64,000 nucleotides of DNA, taken from assembly GCF_020283565.1 (NCBI RefSeq), contig NC_060064.1:7926266-7990265 (forward strand), in the 5' to 3' direction. The stretch's first letter is position 1; each line of letters opens with the position of its first letter. Source of the stretch: Trifolium pratense. Its lineage: Eukaryota; Streptophyta; Magnoliopsida; Fabales; Fabaceae. The translations under genes were made by a program, and so were the position numbers. The notes below the pieces were generated by a model, which worked only from the letters and a program-made list of their open reading frames with translations, made no database searches and was not told where the DNA came from. Of this stretch, positions 11,469 to 20,438 are shown piece by piece.

Positions 11469-11653
11469 GAAATGAATTGAAATTATCATTATTGTTACAA
11501 TTGGAGTAATTACATTCTCTATTTATAGAGGGGAAGATATGTAAACTAAGTATTAAGCACTAGTATGTAGCTGATTAGTGCCTAATCTAACTAGCAGTCT
11601 GATTCTGTTTATGTGGACTAGAACTATCCTTATCTTCTATATTTGAGTGTAAT
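11469..11653 (-). repeat. 3' LTR of the copia element
   Basis: Identical to 16225-16409. It contains the last ~22 codons and the stop of the gag-pol frame. The 5-bp duplication ATGTA precedes it on the left. Confidence 0.88.
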
Positions 11654-14600
11654 AGTCCCCCACAAGGTGAAGGCTGGTAGATGTCTAGCAGATTCAACTT
11701 GGACATAAGAGTGTTGAATGGCTGAGGTAGCAGGGCTTTTGTGAAGAAGTCAGCAACTTGATTTTGAGAAGTAACAGGGAGCAATTTCATAACACCTGCT
11801 TGCAGCTTTTCACGGACAAGGTGGCAATCGATCTCCAAGTGCTTGGTGCGCTCGTGGAAAACGGGATTGGCTGCTATATGTAAGGCGCTCTGGTTATCGC
11901 AGTAGATGACTGGAAGTTTAGAGCATTGAATCTGTATGTCCTTAAGCAGATATAATATCCATTGGAGTTCACAAGTTGCAGCAGCGAGGGCTCGATACTC
12001 CGCTTCGGATGAGGAACGAGAGACTGTCAACTGTTTCTTTGTCCTCCAAGATATGAGGGACTTTCCAAGGAAGAAACATTGGCCAGAAATGGACCTCCTT
12101 GTGTCAACACAGCCTGCCCAATCAGCATCTGAGAATCCTAAAATGTGAAGAGAAGAGTCTCTTGGAAAAAACAAACCACGACCTGGGCTGTTCTTGAGAT
12201 ATTTTAGGACACGAATTGCTGCATTGTAATGATTAGTAGTGGGCTTAGAGAGAAACTGACTTAATTGTTGAGTCACGTAAGTGATATCAGGTCTGGTTGT
12301 GTTGAGATAAATGAGACGGCCAATAAGTCTTCTATAAGCAGGAATGTCATCATAAGGAGTGCCATTGTCATGATGAAGCTTTATAGATGGGTCAGATGGT
12401 GTAGAAACAGGTTTGGCGCCTAACAAGCCAGTGTCATTCAACAAATCCAAACAATATTTTCGTTGGCAAAGGGAAATCCCTTGTGTGGAATGTGAAACTT
12501 CAAGGCCAAGAAAATATTTCAAGGTGCCTAAATCCTTGATTTGGAATGAATCATGCAGAACAGATTTGATGTGTTGAAATTCAACTAAGGAAGTTCCAGC
12601 CAAAATAACATCATCAACGTATACTAACAGAATAGTGAAGGAAGCATCGGTTTTCTTAATGAAAACTGAATGATCAGATGATGCTTGATGATATTGATGT
12701 TGAAGAAGAGTAGAAGTAAGTTTCTCATACCATTTCCGGCTGGCTTGCTTAAGACCATAAAGTGATTTGAGTAGCTTACAAACTTGATTTGGCTTGTGAG
12801 GTGTGACACCAGGTGGAACAACCATATACACATCTTCTTGGAGTTCACCATGTAGAAAAGCATTATTAACATCCAATTGATGTAAAAACCAGTTATGAAT
12901 AGATGCTAAAGCTATGACAAGTCTCACAGTAGTAACTTTAGCAACTGGTGAATATGTTTCGAAGTAATCAAGGCCTTCAATTTGGTTATATCCCTTTGCA
13001 ACTAACCGTGCCTTGTACCTTTCAACTGTCCCATCTGCATGATATTTAATTTTGTAGACCCATCTACAACCAATAGGTTTCACATTTGGTGGAATGTCAA
13101 CAAGTTTCCAAGTACCAGTCCTTTCAAGAGCAGCAAGTTCAACTTTCATTGCTTGTCTCCAACATTCATATTTGTTTGCATCAGTAAAGGTTTTGGGTTC
13201 ATGTTGAGTAGCCAAAGACAAAGAGAAACGACATTGAGAGTTAGATAAATTGGAATAAGAAACATACTGAGAGATGGGGTAAAGGGTACCTGATGATTGG
13301 TTTGGAGAGTCATGAAAGGCAGTACAGATATAATCTTGCAGATGCAATGGGGAGTGTTTGATTCTGGTAGATTTTCTAAGATTGGGAGGGTTGATTTGAG
13401 TTGGAGAAGGATTAGCTAAGGAGGCAGTGGGAGTGGGGATTGTATCATGAGGTAAATTGGTAGATATATTATCATCAAAGGATGCAGGGGTAGGAGTGAC
13501 ATGGTCATTGGAGAAGGTATAATTCCAACAGTGTGCAGGATTTGAAGAATCACCACTGTAGGGAATGATGTGATCATAAAATGTGACATGTCTAGAAACA
13601 AATATTTGTTTGGAATGCAGGTCATACAAGACATAACCCTTCATGCCTGATGTATAACCTAAGAAAATTGATTTTCTAGCTCGAGGATCCAACTTACTTC
13701 TATGACAAGTAAGAGTGGAAGCAAAACAAAGAGAGCCAAAAACTTTAAACAAGTTAATATCGGGAATAGAGTCATAAAGGGCCTGATATGGGGATTTATG
13801 ATTAAGAATGGGTGTGGGGACTCTATTAATGAGAAAAGTAGCATGGAGTAAAGCATAGGACCAAAATTGTTTGGGTAGTTTGGACTGATAGAGTAAAGCT
13901 CTACCTACATTTAAGAGGTGTTGATGTTTCCTCTCAACTCTCCCATTTTGTTGGGGAGTTTCAACACAAGACCTTTGATGTAAGATACCTTTGGCACTAT
14001 AAAAATCATTCAGTAAAAATTCAGGACCATTGTCACTTCTAACATATTTAGGTGTAATGTGAAATTGTGTTTCAATCATGGTGATAAAATTTTTGACATG
14101 TGAAGAGACATCAGACTTAGATTTTAGGAGAATAATCCAAACAAATCTACTAAAGTCATCAACAATAGTTAAAAAGTATTTATGGCCATGAATGGAATTA
14201 GTGGCTAAAGGCCCCCAAATGTCAAAGTGAAGTAATTCAAATTTTGTATTAGCAACAGAAGAACTAATGTTAAAAGGCAATTTCTTTTGCTTGGCAAAAT
14301 GACAAATGTCACAAGTATCTTTATTATGATTAATGGATAAACTGGGATACAATTGAGTAAGCCTAGACAATCTAGAATTTGACAAGTGACCAAATCGAAA
14401 ATGCCACAAAGCTGGCATGGGAATTACAGAATGAACTGAATTACAATCAATGGAAAAACTAGTAAATGTATGGGCTTGCGATGGAGTAGCAGAGATGGAA
14501 TCTGGCAACACTAATCTGTAGAGGCCATTGACAAGCTCACCCAAACCAATCATCTTCTGGGAGATATTGTCCTGAAGTACACATTTATCATGCAAAAAAT

Positions 14601-16002
14601 GAACATCACATTTTTGAGATTGACATAATTTGGAGATAGAGATAAGATTCAGTGCAAATTCATGAGAATATAGAACATTGGCTAAAATCATGTGGGGTGA
14701 AAATTCAATAGTACCGGCAAATTTAACCAAAATAGAAGAACCATTAGGTAAAGAAACGTGTATGGGATTAATTCGGTGTAAAGACTTGAACCAATGTGTT
14801 GATGAACAAATATGTTCATTAGCACCTGAGTCCAAAATCCAAAAAGTAGGCTTAGAAAGTAAATTGCAAACAAAAGGATTACCTGCAGAAGAAGCATCAT
14901 GTGGTGAATGACCATCATGAACAACACTAGAAACACTCACAGAATTGGATGTGGAGGCAGGATTGGATGATGGTGCTGATGGAACCAAATTTGCTTGTTG
15001 AAGCAAAGAAATCAGTTGATCATACTTTTCCTGAGACAGACCAGTACTGGAGCTTGAGTTTCCCACCTCAGTGACACTATTAGCAAAGCGAGGCGCAGTA
15101 GCATTATCATTGTAAGCCTTGGTTGAAGCATTCCCCTTATTCACATTGGGATGACCATGCTTAGCATAACAAAACTCAACTGTGTGACCATTTCTACCAC
15201 AATAGGTGCAAACACGGTTAGAATTCTTGCCATTGGCACTACCTTTACCGCGATATTGAGGCTTGCGTGCATCAGAAGCATTGACAAGCACATTTGAGTC
15301 ATCATCAACAGAAATCAAAGACTGATTATTACTCTCTTCTTGAACAATTAAGGAATACACTTTGTTAATAGAAGGAAGAGGATCCATTAGTAAGATCTGA
15401 GTTTTAGCTACTGCAAATTCATTATTCAAACCAGTAAGGAATTGAATCACCTGATCTTCAAGGCGAAAGTTCCTTGCATCACGCATAGCTGCACAACGAC
15501 ACTGGTGTACACACGTGCAAGAAGGAATCGGACGGTGCGAATTGAGCTCTTCCCAAAGCATCTTCATCTCAGTGAAGTAATCAAGGACAGACTTAGAACC
15601 TTGCTTCAAATTGTTGATGGAAGTGCGAAGATTAGCGATACGAATACGATCGACTTTGGAAAAACGCTCTTGAAGATCAAGCCAAACATCGATGCAATTC
15701 TCATGAAAAACCAAAGTCTGAGCGATTTGAGCTGAAACCGAATTGATAATCCAAGAGTGGATAAGGTGATTGCAGCGTTCCCAAGCCCGACGATTGAGAT
15801 CGTCAAAATCAGGAATTGGCATCGATCCATCAACGAAAGCAAGCTTATTTTTAGCGCCTAAAGCACGACGCATAGATCGACTCCATGCGAGATAATTCGA
15901 ACCGTTCAAGCTAGGCGTAACCGTCACAGAGTTAGGACCTTCGCTAGGATGAACGAAGAAAACTGAATCTGTGTTTTCTGGAGGAGCGACGCGAGGAGGC
16001 AT
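11587..16002 (-). CDS. Ty1/copia Gag-Pol polyprotein, intact
   Basis: A single frame of 1,471 codons, using the ATG of MPPRVAPPENTDS at 16002 (the frame opens slightly upstream without an ATG). Domains in order, with approximate residues: UBN2-type Gag (20-225); zinc knuckle CTYCGRNGHTVEFC (265-278); aspartic protease WILDSGANEH (389-398); GAG-pre-integrase and integrase with HxxxH/CxxC and an Asp/Asp/Glu core including RSDNGPEF and ETPQQNGRVERKH (535-705); reverse transcriptase with DVNNAFLHGEL and catalytic YVDD (about 1128-1131); RNase H with SDADWAGC and SSSEAEYRAL (about 1310-1430). Protease-integrase-RT-RNase H order identifies Copia. No stop or frameshift is seen. The last residues are read through the purine tract into the 3' LTR. 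Confidence 0.95.
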   Translation of the reverse strand: MPPRVAPPENTDSVFFVHPSEGPNSVTVTPSLNGSNYLAWSRSMRRALGAKNKLAFVDGSMPIPDFDDLNRRAWERCNHLIHSWIINSVSAQIAQTLVFHENCIDVWLDLQERFSKVDRIRIANLRTSINNLKQGSKSVLDYFTEMKMLWEELNSHRPIPSCTCVHQCRCAAMRDARNFRLEDQVIQFLTGLNNEFAVAKTQILLMDPLPSINKVYSLIVQEESNNQSLISVDDDSNVLVNASDARKPQYRGKGSANGKNSNRVCTYCGRNGHTVEFCYAKHGHPNVNKGNASTKAYNDNATAPRFANSVTEVGNSSSSTGLSQEKYDQLISLLQQANLVPSAPSSNPASTSNSVSVSSVVHDGHSPHDASSAGNPFVCNLLSKPTFWILDSGANEHICSSTHWFKSLHRINPIHVSLPNGSSILVKFAGTIEFSPHMILANVLYSHEFALNLISISKLCQSQKCDVHFLHDKCVLQDNISQKMIGLGELVNGLYRLVLPDSISATPSQAHTFTSFSIDCNSVHSVIPMPALWHFRFGHLSNSRLSRLTQLYPSLSINHNKDTCDICHFAKQKKLPFNISSSVANTKFELLHFDIWGPLATNSIHGHKYFLTIVDDFSRFVWIILLKSKSDVSSHVKNFITMIETQFHITPKYVRSDNGPEFLLNDFYSAKGILHQRSCVETPQQNGRVERKHQHLLNVGRALLYQSKLPKQFWSYALLHATFLINRVPTPILNHKSPYQALYDSIPDINLFKVFGSLCFASTLTCHRSKLDPRARKSIFLGYTSGMKGYVLYDLHSKQIFVSRHVTFYDHIIPYSGDSSNPAHCWNYTFSNDHVTPTPASFDDNISTNLPHDTIPTPTASLANPSPTQINPPNLRKSTRIKHSPLHLQDYICTAFHDSPNQSSGTLYPISQYVSYSNLSNSQCRFSLSLATQHEPKTFTDANKYECWRQAMKVELAALERTGTWKLVDIPPNVKPIGCRWVYKIKYHADGTVERYKARLVAKGYNQIEGLDYFETYSPVAKVTTVRLVIALASIHNWFLHQLDVNNAFLHGELQEDVYMVVPPGVTPHKPNQVCKLLKSLYGLKQASRKWYEKLTSTLLQHQYHQASSDHSVFIKKTDASFTILLVYVDDVILAGTSLVEFQHIKSVLHDSFQIKDLGTLKYFLGLEVSHSTQGISLCQRKYCLDLLNDTGLLGAKPVSTPSDPSIKLHHDNGTPYDDIPAYRRLIGRLIYLNTTRPDITYVTQQLSQFLSKPTTNHYNAAIRVLKYLKNSPGRGLFFPRDSSLHILGFSDADWAGCVDTRRSISGQCFFLGKSLISWRTKKQLTVSRSSSEAEYRALAAATCELQWILYLLKDIQIQCSKLPVIYCDNQSALHIAANPVFHERTKHLEIDCHLVREKLQAGVMKLLPVTSQNQVADFFTKALLPQPFNTLMSKLNLLDIYQPSPCGGLLHSNIEDKDSSSPHKQNQTAS

Positions 16003-16197
16003 AGTTTCAGATGCAGAAACACAAGAGAAAAGATGAAGAACGAGCAAAGAAAGTGATGGAAATCACAAGAAAATGGTGGAAAGAGTGAAAGAATCACAAG
16101 AAGATGATGGAAAATGAGAGAAAATGTGCAACGGAATCGTAACAAACTCAAGGATCGTAACAAACTCCATGGAGTGTAACTAACTCCATGAGAGAAA

Positions 16198-16209
16198 TCA
16201 CTGATACCA
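16198..16209 (-). other. Primer-binding site of the copia element
   Basis: Minus-strand TGGTATCAGTGA; the first nine bases match the complement of the initiator Met-tRNA 3' end used by most plant copia elements. Confidence 0.85.
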
Positions 16210-16224
16210 TATGAGGAAAGGAGA

Positions 16225-16409
16225 GAAATGAATTGAAATTATCATTATTGTTACAATTGGAGTAATTACATTCTCTATTTATAGAGGGGAAGATATGTAA
16301 ACTAAGTATTAAGCACTAGTATGTAGCTGATTAGTGCCTAATCTAACTAGCAGTCTGATTCTGTTTATGTGGACTAGAACTATCCTTATCTTCTATATTT
16401 GAGTGTAAT
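16225..16409 (-). repeat. 5' LTR of the copia element
   Basis: Identical to the 3' LTR at 11469-11653; followed on the right by the target duplication ATGTA (16410-16414). Confidence 0.88.
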
Positions 16410-16414
16410 ATGTA

Positions 16415-17182
16415 TCATGTAAAATATTATTTGTCGTGTATTATAATATTACTATTTCTATGTACAAAAAAAAATATTACAATTCCTCTAATTTGATCCC
16501 CTTAATCAAATTTGTCAATAAATTGATAAATTAAACTTTTATCTATATTTGTACCAAAAAATAAAAACTTTGATCTATATTATTCAGTTACTAGTACTAC
16601 TATTATTCAAGTGTGCGTCACGGGTGAGCCTGAGCCAACATGGAAACTGTAGTTTCGAGGACCTTGGCTTGGCTTGTCTTCAAGTCAATGGTGAGTGATG
16701 ACTCAAATTCAATGAGCTCTAATACTCTTTCCTTTTTCTTTATTTTTTTGTGTGGAAACTCTAGCTAAGTCTTTCTATTAGTATTCGGCTACTATAATGA
16801 AAATGACTAATTTTCTTTAACGGAAGCTTCAAACTTAATATAGGGATTAAATTTCTCTTAATTATCTTTTTATTTATTATTTAATAAAGAGAGAGTGGGA
16901 GAGACAGAGAGCTGGATGAGTGAGGAGACAAAAAGAAAATGAGAATATCCATATTCAGAAAGAAAGGAAAAAAAAAAGTGTGTGCCATGTTTAATATGGA
17001 GTTTTAGAAAATAGTTTAAAGTAGACCTTTATTATTAATAAAAATTAAATTTTATAATGATAAAAAATCCCAAAAATAATATAAAAATAATATTTTATCA
17101 AAATTTACTACAAATAGTATTATTCACCTTTGGATTGAGTCTATAATGAACGCCCTTTAGAAAAAATAAAATAAGACTACAA
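16415..17182. other. Intergenic; contains a block shared with the region upstream of PAL-C
   Basis: About 16610-16695 ('caagtgtgcgtca...ggaaactgtagttt...cttcaagtcaatgg') resembles 27930-28005, suggesting both are duplicated distal flanks of the PAL units. The remainder is AT-rich with no gene visible. Confidence 0.4.
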
Positions 17183-17190
17183 CTTATGCA

Positions 17191-18194
17191 TAGAGCCGGG
17201 TATACGGACCAAGGTCCGCGGGCCAACCCGTTTAACCCGCAGCCCGCACGGACTTAAGACCAAATTTTTTTGGCTCGTTTACATTTTTGCCCGTGTGGGT
17301 TGGACCGTTAAAACCGCGGGTTATGCGGGTTAAATCCGTGGGTTCGCGGGTTAGCCCGTGGCCCGCCTTCTTTTTTTTATATAATTAATTACAAAATTTA
17401 TCGGATATAAATAACTTGGTTCATGTCCAAATTCAACTTTTTTTTAACCACAAAAAAAAAAGACTTAGTCTAAACCCTAATTATAAAAAGCAACAACATA
17501 CTCCAATTTTAATCAAGTAGATAACAACACAAAACATCAGGATTCTGACATGTTCTTCTACTTATAATCTTTTGATCTTTTTCACTATCTTTTACTTTGC
17601 CTTAGTTGTATGTACATTTGTTAGTATTTAAAAGATACATGTCCAAATGGGTAGTTATTTTTCTTGGGGTATTTTCCGCTATTATGTTTTGAATAATTTG
17701 GTTACCTTGATGTGATTTAGTTAAGTTGAATCTGTTAATCTTTTTATGTTTTTTTGGGTACATGTAGAAAGTTTTTCTCACTAAAATAGACGGTACAAAA
17801 ATGATGATAAGAATCAGTTGAATTTGATTTTGGTTGCATTACTTACAAAGAGAAGATAGATAAACTCAATAATATCACAAACTTTATTTATTTTTATTTC
17901 TTAGTTACAATTTATATGTTATAACATAAAATTATTAATAATATATTTTTTTAAGCTTTCATTATATCAATATTTTACTAATTTAGTTTATTTTTTGAAA
18001 AAAGTGGTTTTTTTATTTTTTTTTTGGTAATAGTCCGCGGGTTAACCGTTTAACCCGCGGACTTATGCGGACCGGACTCGGGCTTAATATTATAACTCGT
18101 TTATATTTTCCGACGGGCTTGTTCGCCCCGTTTAATATGCGGATTTATGCGGGGCGGGTTAAACGGGGCGGGCTAGCCCGCATACCCAGCTCTA
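17191..18194. mobile_element. hAT-type non-autonomous transposon, 1,004 bp
   Basis: Inverted termini TAGAGCCGGGTATACGG and the complement of CCGCATACCCAGCTCTA, flanked by an exact 8-bp duplication CTTATGCA (17183-17190 and 18195-18202), diagnostic of hAT insertion. The sub-terminal regions are GC-rich inverted repeats of 'cgggttaacccg' motifs; the middle is AT-rich with no transposase. Confidence 0.88.
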
Positions 18195-18455
18195 CTTATG
18201 CAACAGTTCGGGCCATTTTTTACTTATTTAGTAGGCAATCTCAGCGTTGTACCTCACGATCTTCTTTATCCTCTCTCTTTTGGAGTTTTTGTCTTCCGTG
18301 AAAATCAAACCACATACCTTAAGTTAAATAGATGTTCAATCTAATCCCGGTACAAATTGAGCTACTAACTATTTTTAGCTTATACTATTTATTTATAAAA
18401 AACAAAAAGGGGAAGATGCAATTTGGTAGTTTAATAGCTATTTTTAGCAACCCAC

Positions 18456-18545
18456 TTGGGTTGGTCCGGTGGTATTAACTTGAGATTTGAGAGTGTATTC
18501 CTCTTTAAGATTTCATGTTTGATTATCTCTAATTTAACTTATTAA
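18456..18545 (+). repeat. SINE head fragment
   Basis: 'Cccacttgggttggtccggtggtattaacttgag...ttcatgtttgatta' shows the box A / box B layout of the SINE found in the opposite orientation at 18.99-19.12 kb. Confidence 0.45.
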
Positions 18546-18869
18546 AATAATATATAATAGCTATTTTTAGCTTATACTATTTATTTCTAATTCTATTTGT
18601 TCACTTACGCAATTGGGTTAGATGTCAAATTTGAACGCTGGGTCAGACATGAATCATGAATTCAACGTGTTCTCTTATACTGATGTTGTTTTCAACGTGT
18701 TCTTACTTCTAACATGAATCATGAATTCATCATACACACAGTTGCAGAGTTTGAAAAATTATAGAGTTTGGACAAAATTTCACATAATAATAATAATAAT
18801 AATCCAATAAAAAATTTCAATTTTTATTTATTTATTTTTTTTGAAAACTTGGTATTCGGCCTTAGGACC

Positions 18870-18987
18870 GACTAATCCAAGAGGACTAATCCCACCGCCC
18901 ACTTGCAGGGGCCCCATTTAAAGCCACCAACTAATCCAAGGGGACTAATCCCACCGCCCACTTGCGGGGGCCCCATTTAAAGCCAGA
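18870..18987. repeat. Two tandem copies of a 59-bp repeat
   Basis: 'Actaatccaagrggactaat...cccatttaaagcca' occurs twice in direct succession (starts at 18871 and 18930) with only a few differences. It abuts the SINE to its right. Confidence 0.75.
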
Positions 18988-19120
18988 GTTTTTTTTTTTG
19001 CTTTGTATGGACTTAGCCCACCGAAATTGGCACCAGTGGGAATCAAACCTGAGACCTTGAGAGGAGCATACTCCAAGGGCCCAAGCCAACACCACTCGAC
19101 CAACCTCAAGTGGGTTAAAA
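18988..19120 (-). mobile_element. tRNA-derived SINE (Au-like), minus strand
   Basis: Read on the minus strand: CCACTTGAGGTTGGTCGAGT (box A region), a spacer, GGTTTGATTCCCACTGG (box B), then GGTGGGCTAAGTCC and an A-tail (poly-T at 18989-19000 on the plus strand). This is the layout of legume Au-type SINEs. Confidence 0.6.
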
Positions 19121-20004
19121 AAAAAAAATCTCAATTTTGTTTTAAGTTAACCCTTAAAATTTCAATTTTACTCTTAACTAACTTCTAAAAATACCACAAA
19201 TTTTGGTCGGAGCACGGACGACTGCCAAGTTTGCTCAGCCTTGGATTCGCCCATAAATACACATGACATGACAATTTTCTATTTAGAGAAAACTTCCTAC
19301 ATTTTATTTTCAAGATTGTTGCCACTTACCACATGCATATTCCACCAAAAAAACACCCTACCATCCACTAACTAATACTACACCAACCAATTATATGCTG
19401 GTAGAGTTGTAGTCGTATTGTAGAGTTGTCAATTATGATTTAGAACTATTGCAGTCAAGAAATCAAACATCAAGATGTAGTTTGTGCAATATCATAAAAA
19501 ATGGATGAAATTTCATGATTGATTAGGTGAAGCATACAACCTTAAAAAAAAAAAAAGGAAACACACAGACTTGTAAGTGTAATACATAAATTTCAAGTTT
19601 AAGATAAGTTGGGATTTAAGTCTGTTCTAGCACGAGATAAATAAAATGTAAACAAAAATTGTTCAAATTAGAAATCGAACTCAAGTTTTTACAAAAAATT
19701 CATTTTAGAGAGGCTTCATTAACCACTTGAGCGTAATGTCTTAGTTTATACAGATTAATATTAAATTGTATGGGATATTATGATATAAATAGTTGCTTAG
19801 TTTCAAACTTTTTACAGTCAGCTATTACTATTGTTATAACTTTTTTTACACAACTAATATTATAGCACCGATAGTTTTAACCTATATATCTACTTGCTCA
19901 AGAACTAAATATTCATATCTGATAACTATGATATATTATAGTTGCATTGTTGAGCTCCCTCATGTTATGTGTAAATTCAGCTTTGAGAATTAATAGGAAG
20001 AGTT
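19121..20004. other. Intergenic, no gene recognised
   Basis: AT-rich sequence 3' of PAL-C. Short open frames show no family resemblance. Confidence 0.4.
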
Positions 20005-20188
20005 TGTTAGAGTTACTGTGGTAACTTGTGGCACAAGTCAGTTGCTATATAAGCAAATGTACCCTTTGTAATTGTGTTAAGTGTTGTGAATAATAAACAA
20101 GCTCTTCCCTAATATCTTCTTCTTCAATTCCCCAAAAACCATTGTTCCATTAGTGATCAATTTCTGTGTTCATCTTCCTTACAAAACA
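20005..20188 (+). mobile_element. Copia-type LTR remnant
   Basis: Starts TGTTAGAGTTACTG, has a 'tatataagcaaatgtaccc' promoter-like core and 'aataataaac' poly-A signal-like sequence, and ends ACAAAACA. A degraded Met-tRNA primer site follows (GTATCTGCATTTGAGG). This is typical of a plant copia LTR, but only one LTR and a few internal bases remain. Confidence 0.5.
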
Positions 20189-20231
20189 GTATCTGCATTT
20201 GAGGCTCACGGGCTCCATCCGCGCCTATTGC

Positions 20232-20253
20232 AGTGTGTGTGTGTGTGTGTGTT
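20232..20253. repeat. (GT)n microsatellite
   Basis: About ten uninterrupted GT dinucleotides, between the LTR remnant and the PAL-C 3' flank. Confidence 0.85.
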
Positions 20254-20438
20254 ACACAAGTGTGATTGTGTTCCAACACCTCAAACAAATGAAATTCTAT
20301 AATAAAAGTAAATTACTAGTTTCACTTTGACATTGTAGAAAATTGAAATGTAGCTTTCCATATTAATTTTGTTAAAGACATGACAAAATCGAATTATTAT
20401 TGTTACACTGCTTAAATACAAATAAAACATTTTCAAAA

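Larger units (their letters stand above)
11469..16409 (-). mobile_element. Young intact Ty1/copia LTR retrotransposon
   Basis: A 4,941-bp element transcribed leftward. The two LTRs, 11469-11653 and 16225-16409 (185 bp each), are identical as far as I can read. A 5-bp duplication ATGTA flanks it (11464-11468 and 16410-16414). The primer site TGGTATCAGTGA (16198-16209) matches the 3' end of initiator Met-tRNA. The purine tract TTGTGGGGGAC lies next to the 3' LTR. One long intact gag-pol frame fills the interior. Identical LTRs and an unbroken frame imply very recent insertion. The LTR edges are slightly uncertain: the 5' LTR side has 15 extra bases before the primer site. It lies about 1.9 kb upstream of the PAL-B TATA box. 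Confidence 0.93.

Noticed and set aside
14678..14911. Plus-strand open frames within the copia element (also 11936-12148, 15442-15735)
   Set aside because: All are antisense to the intact gag-pol frame.
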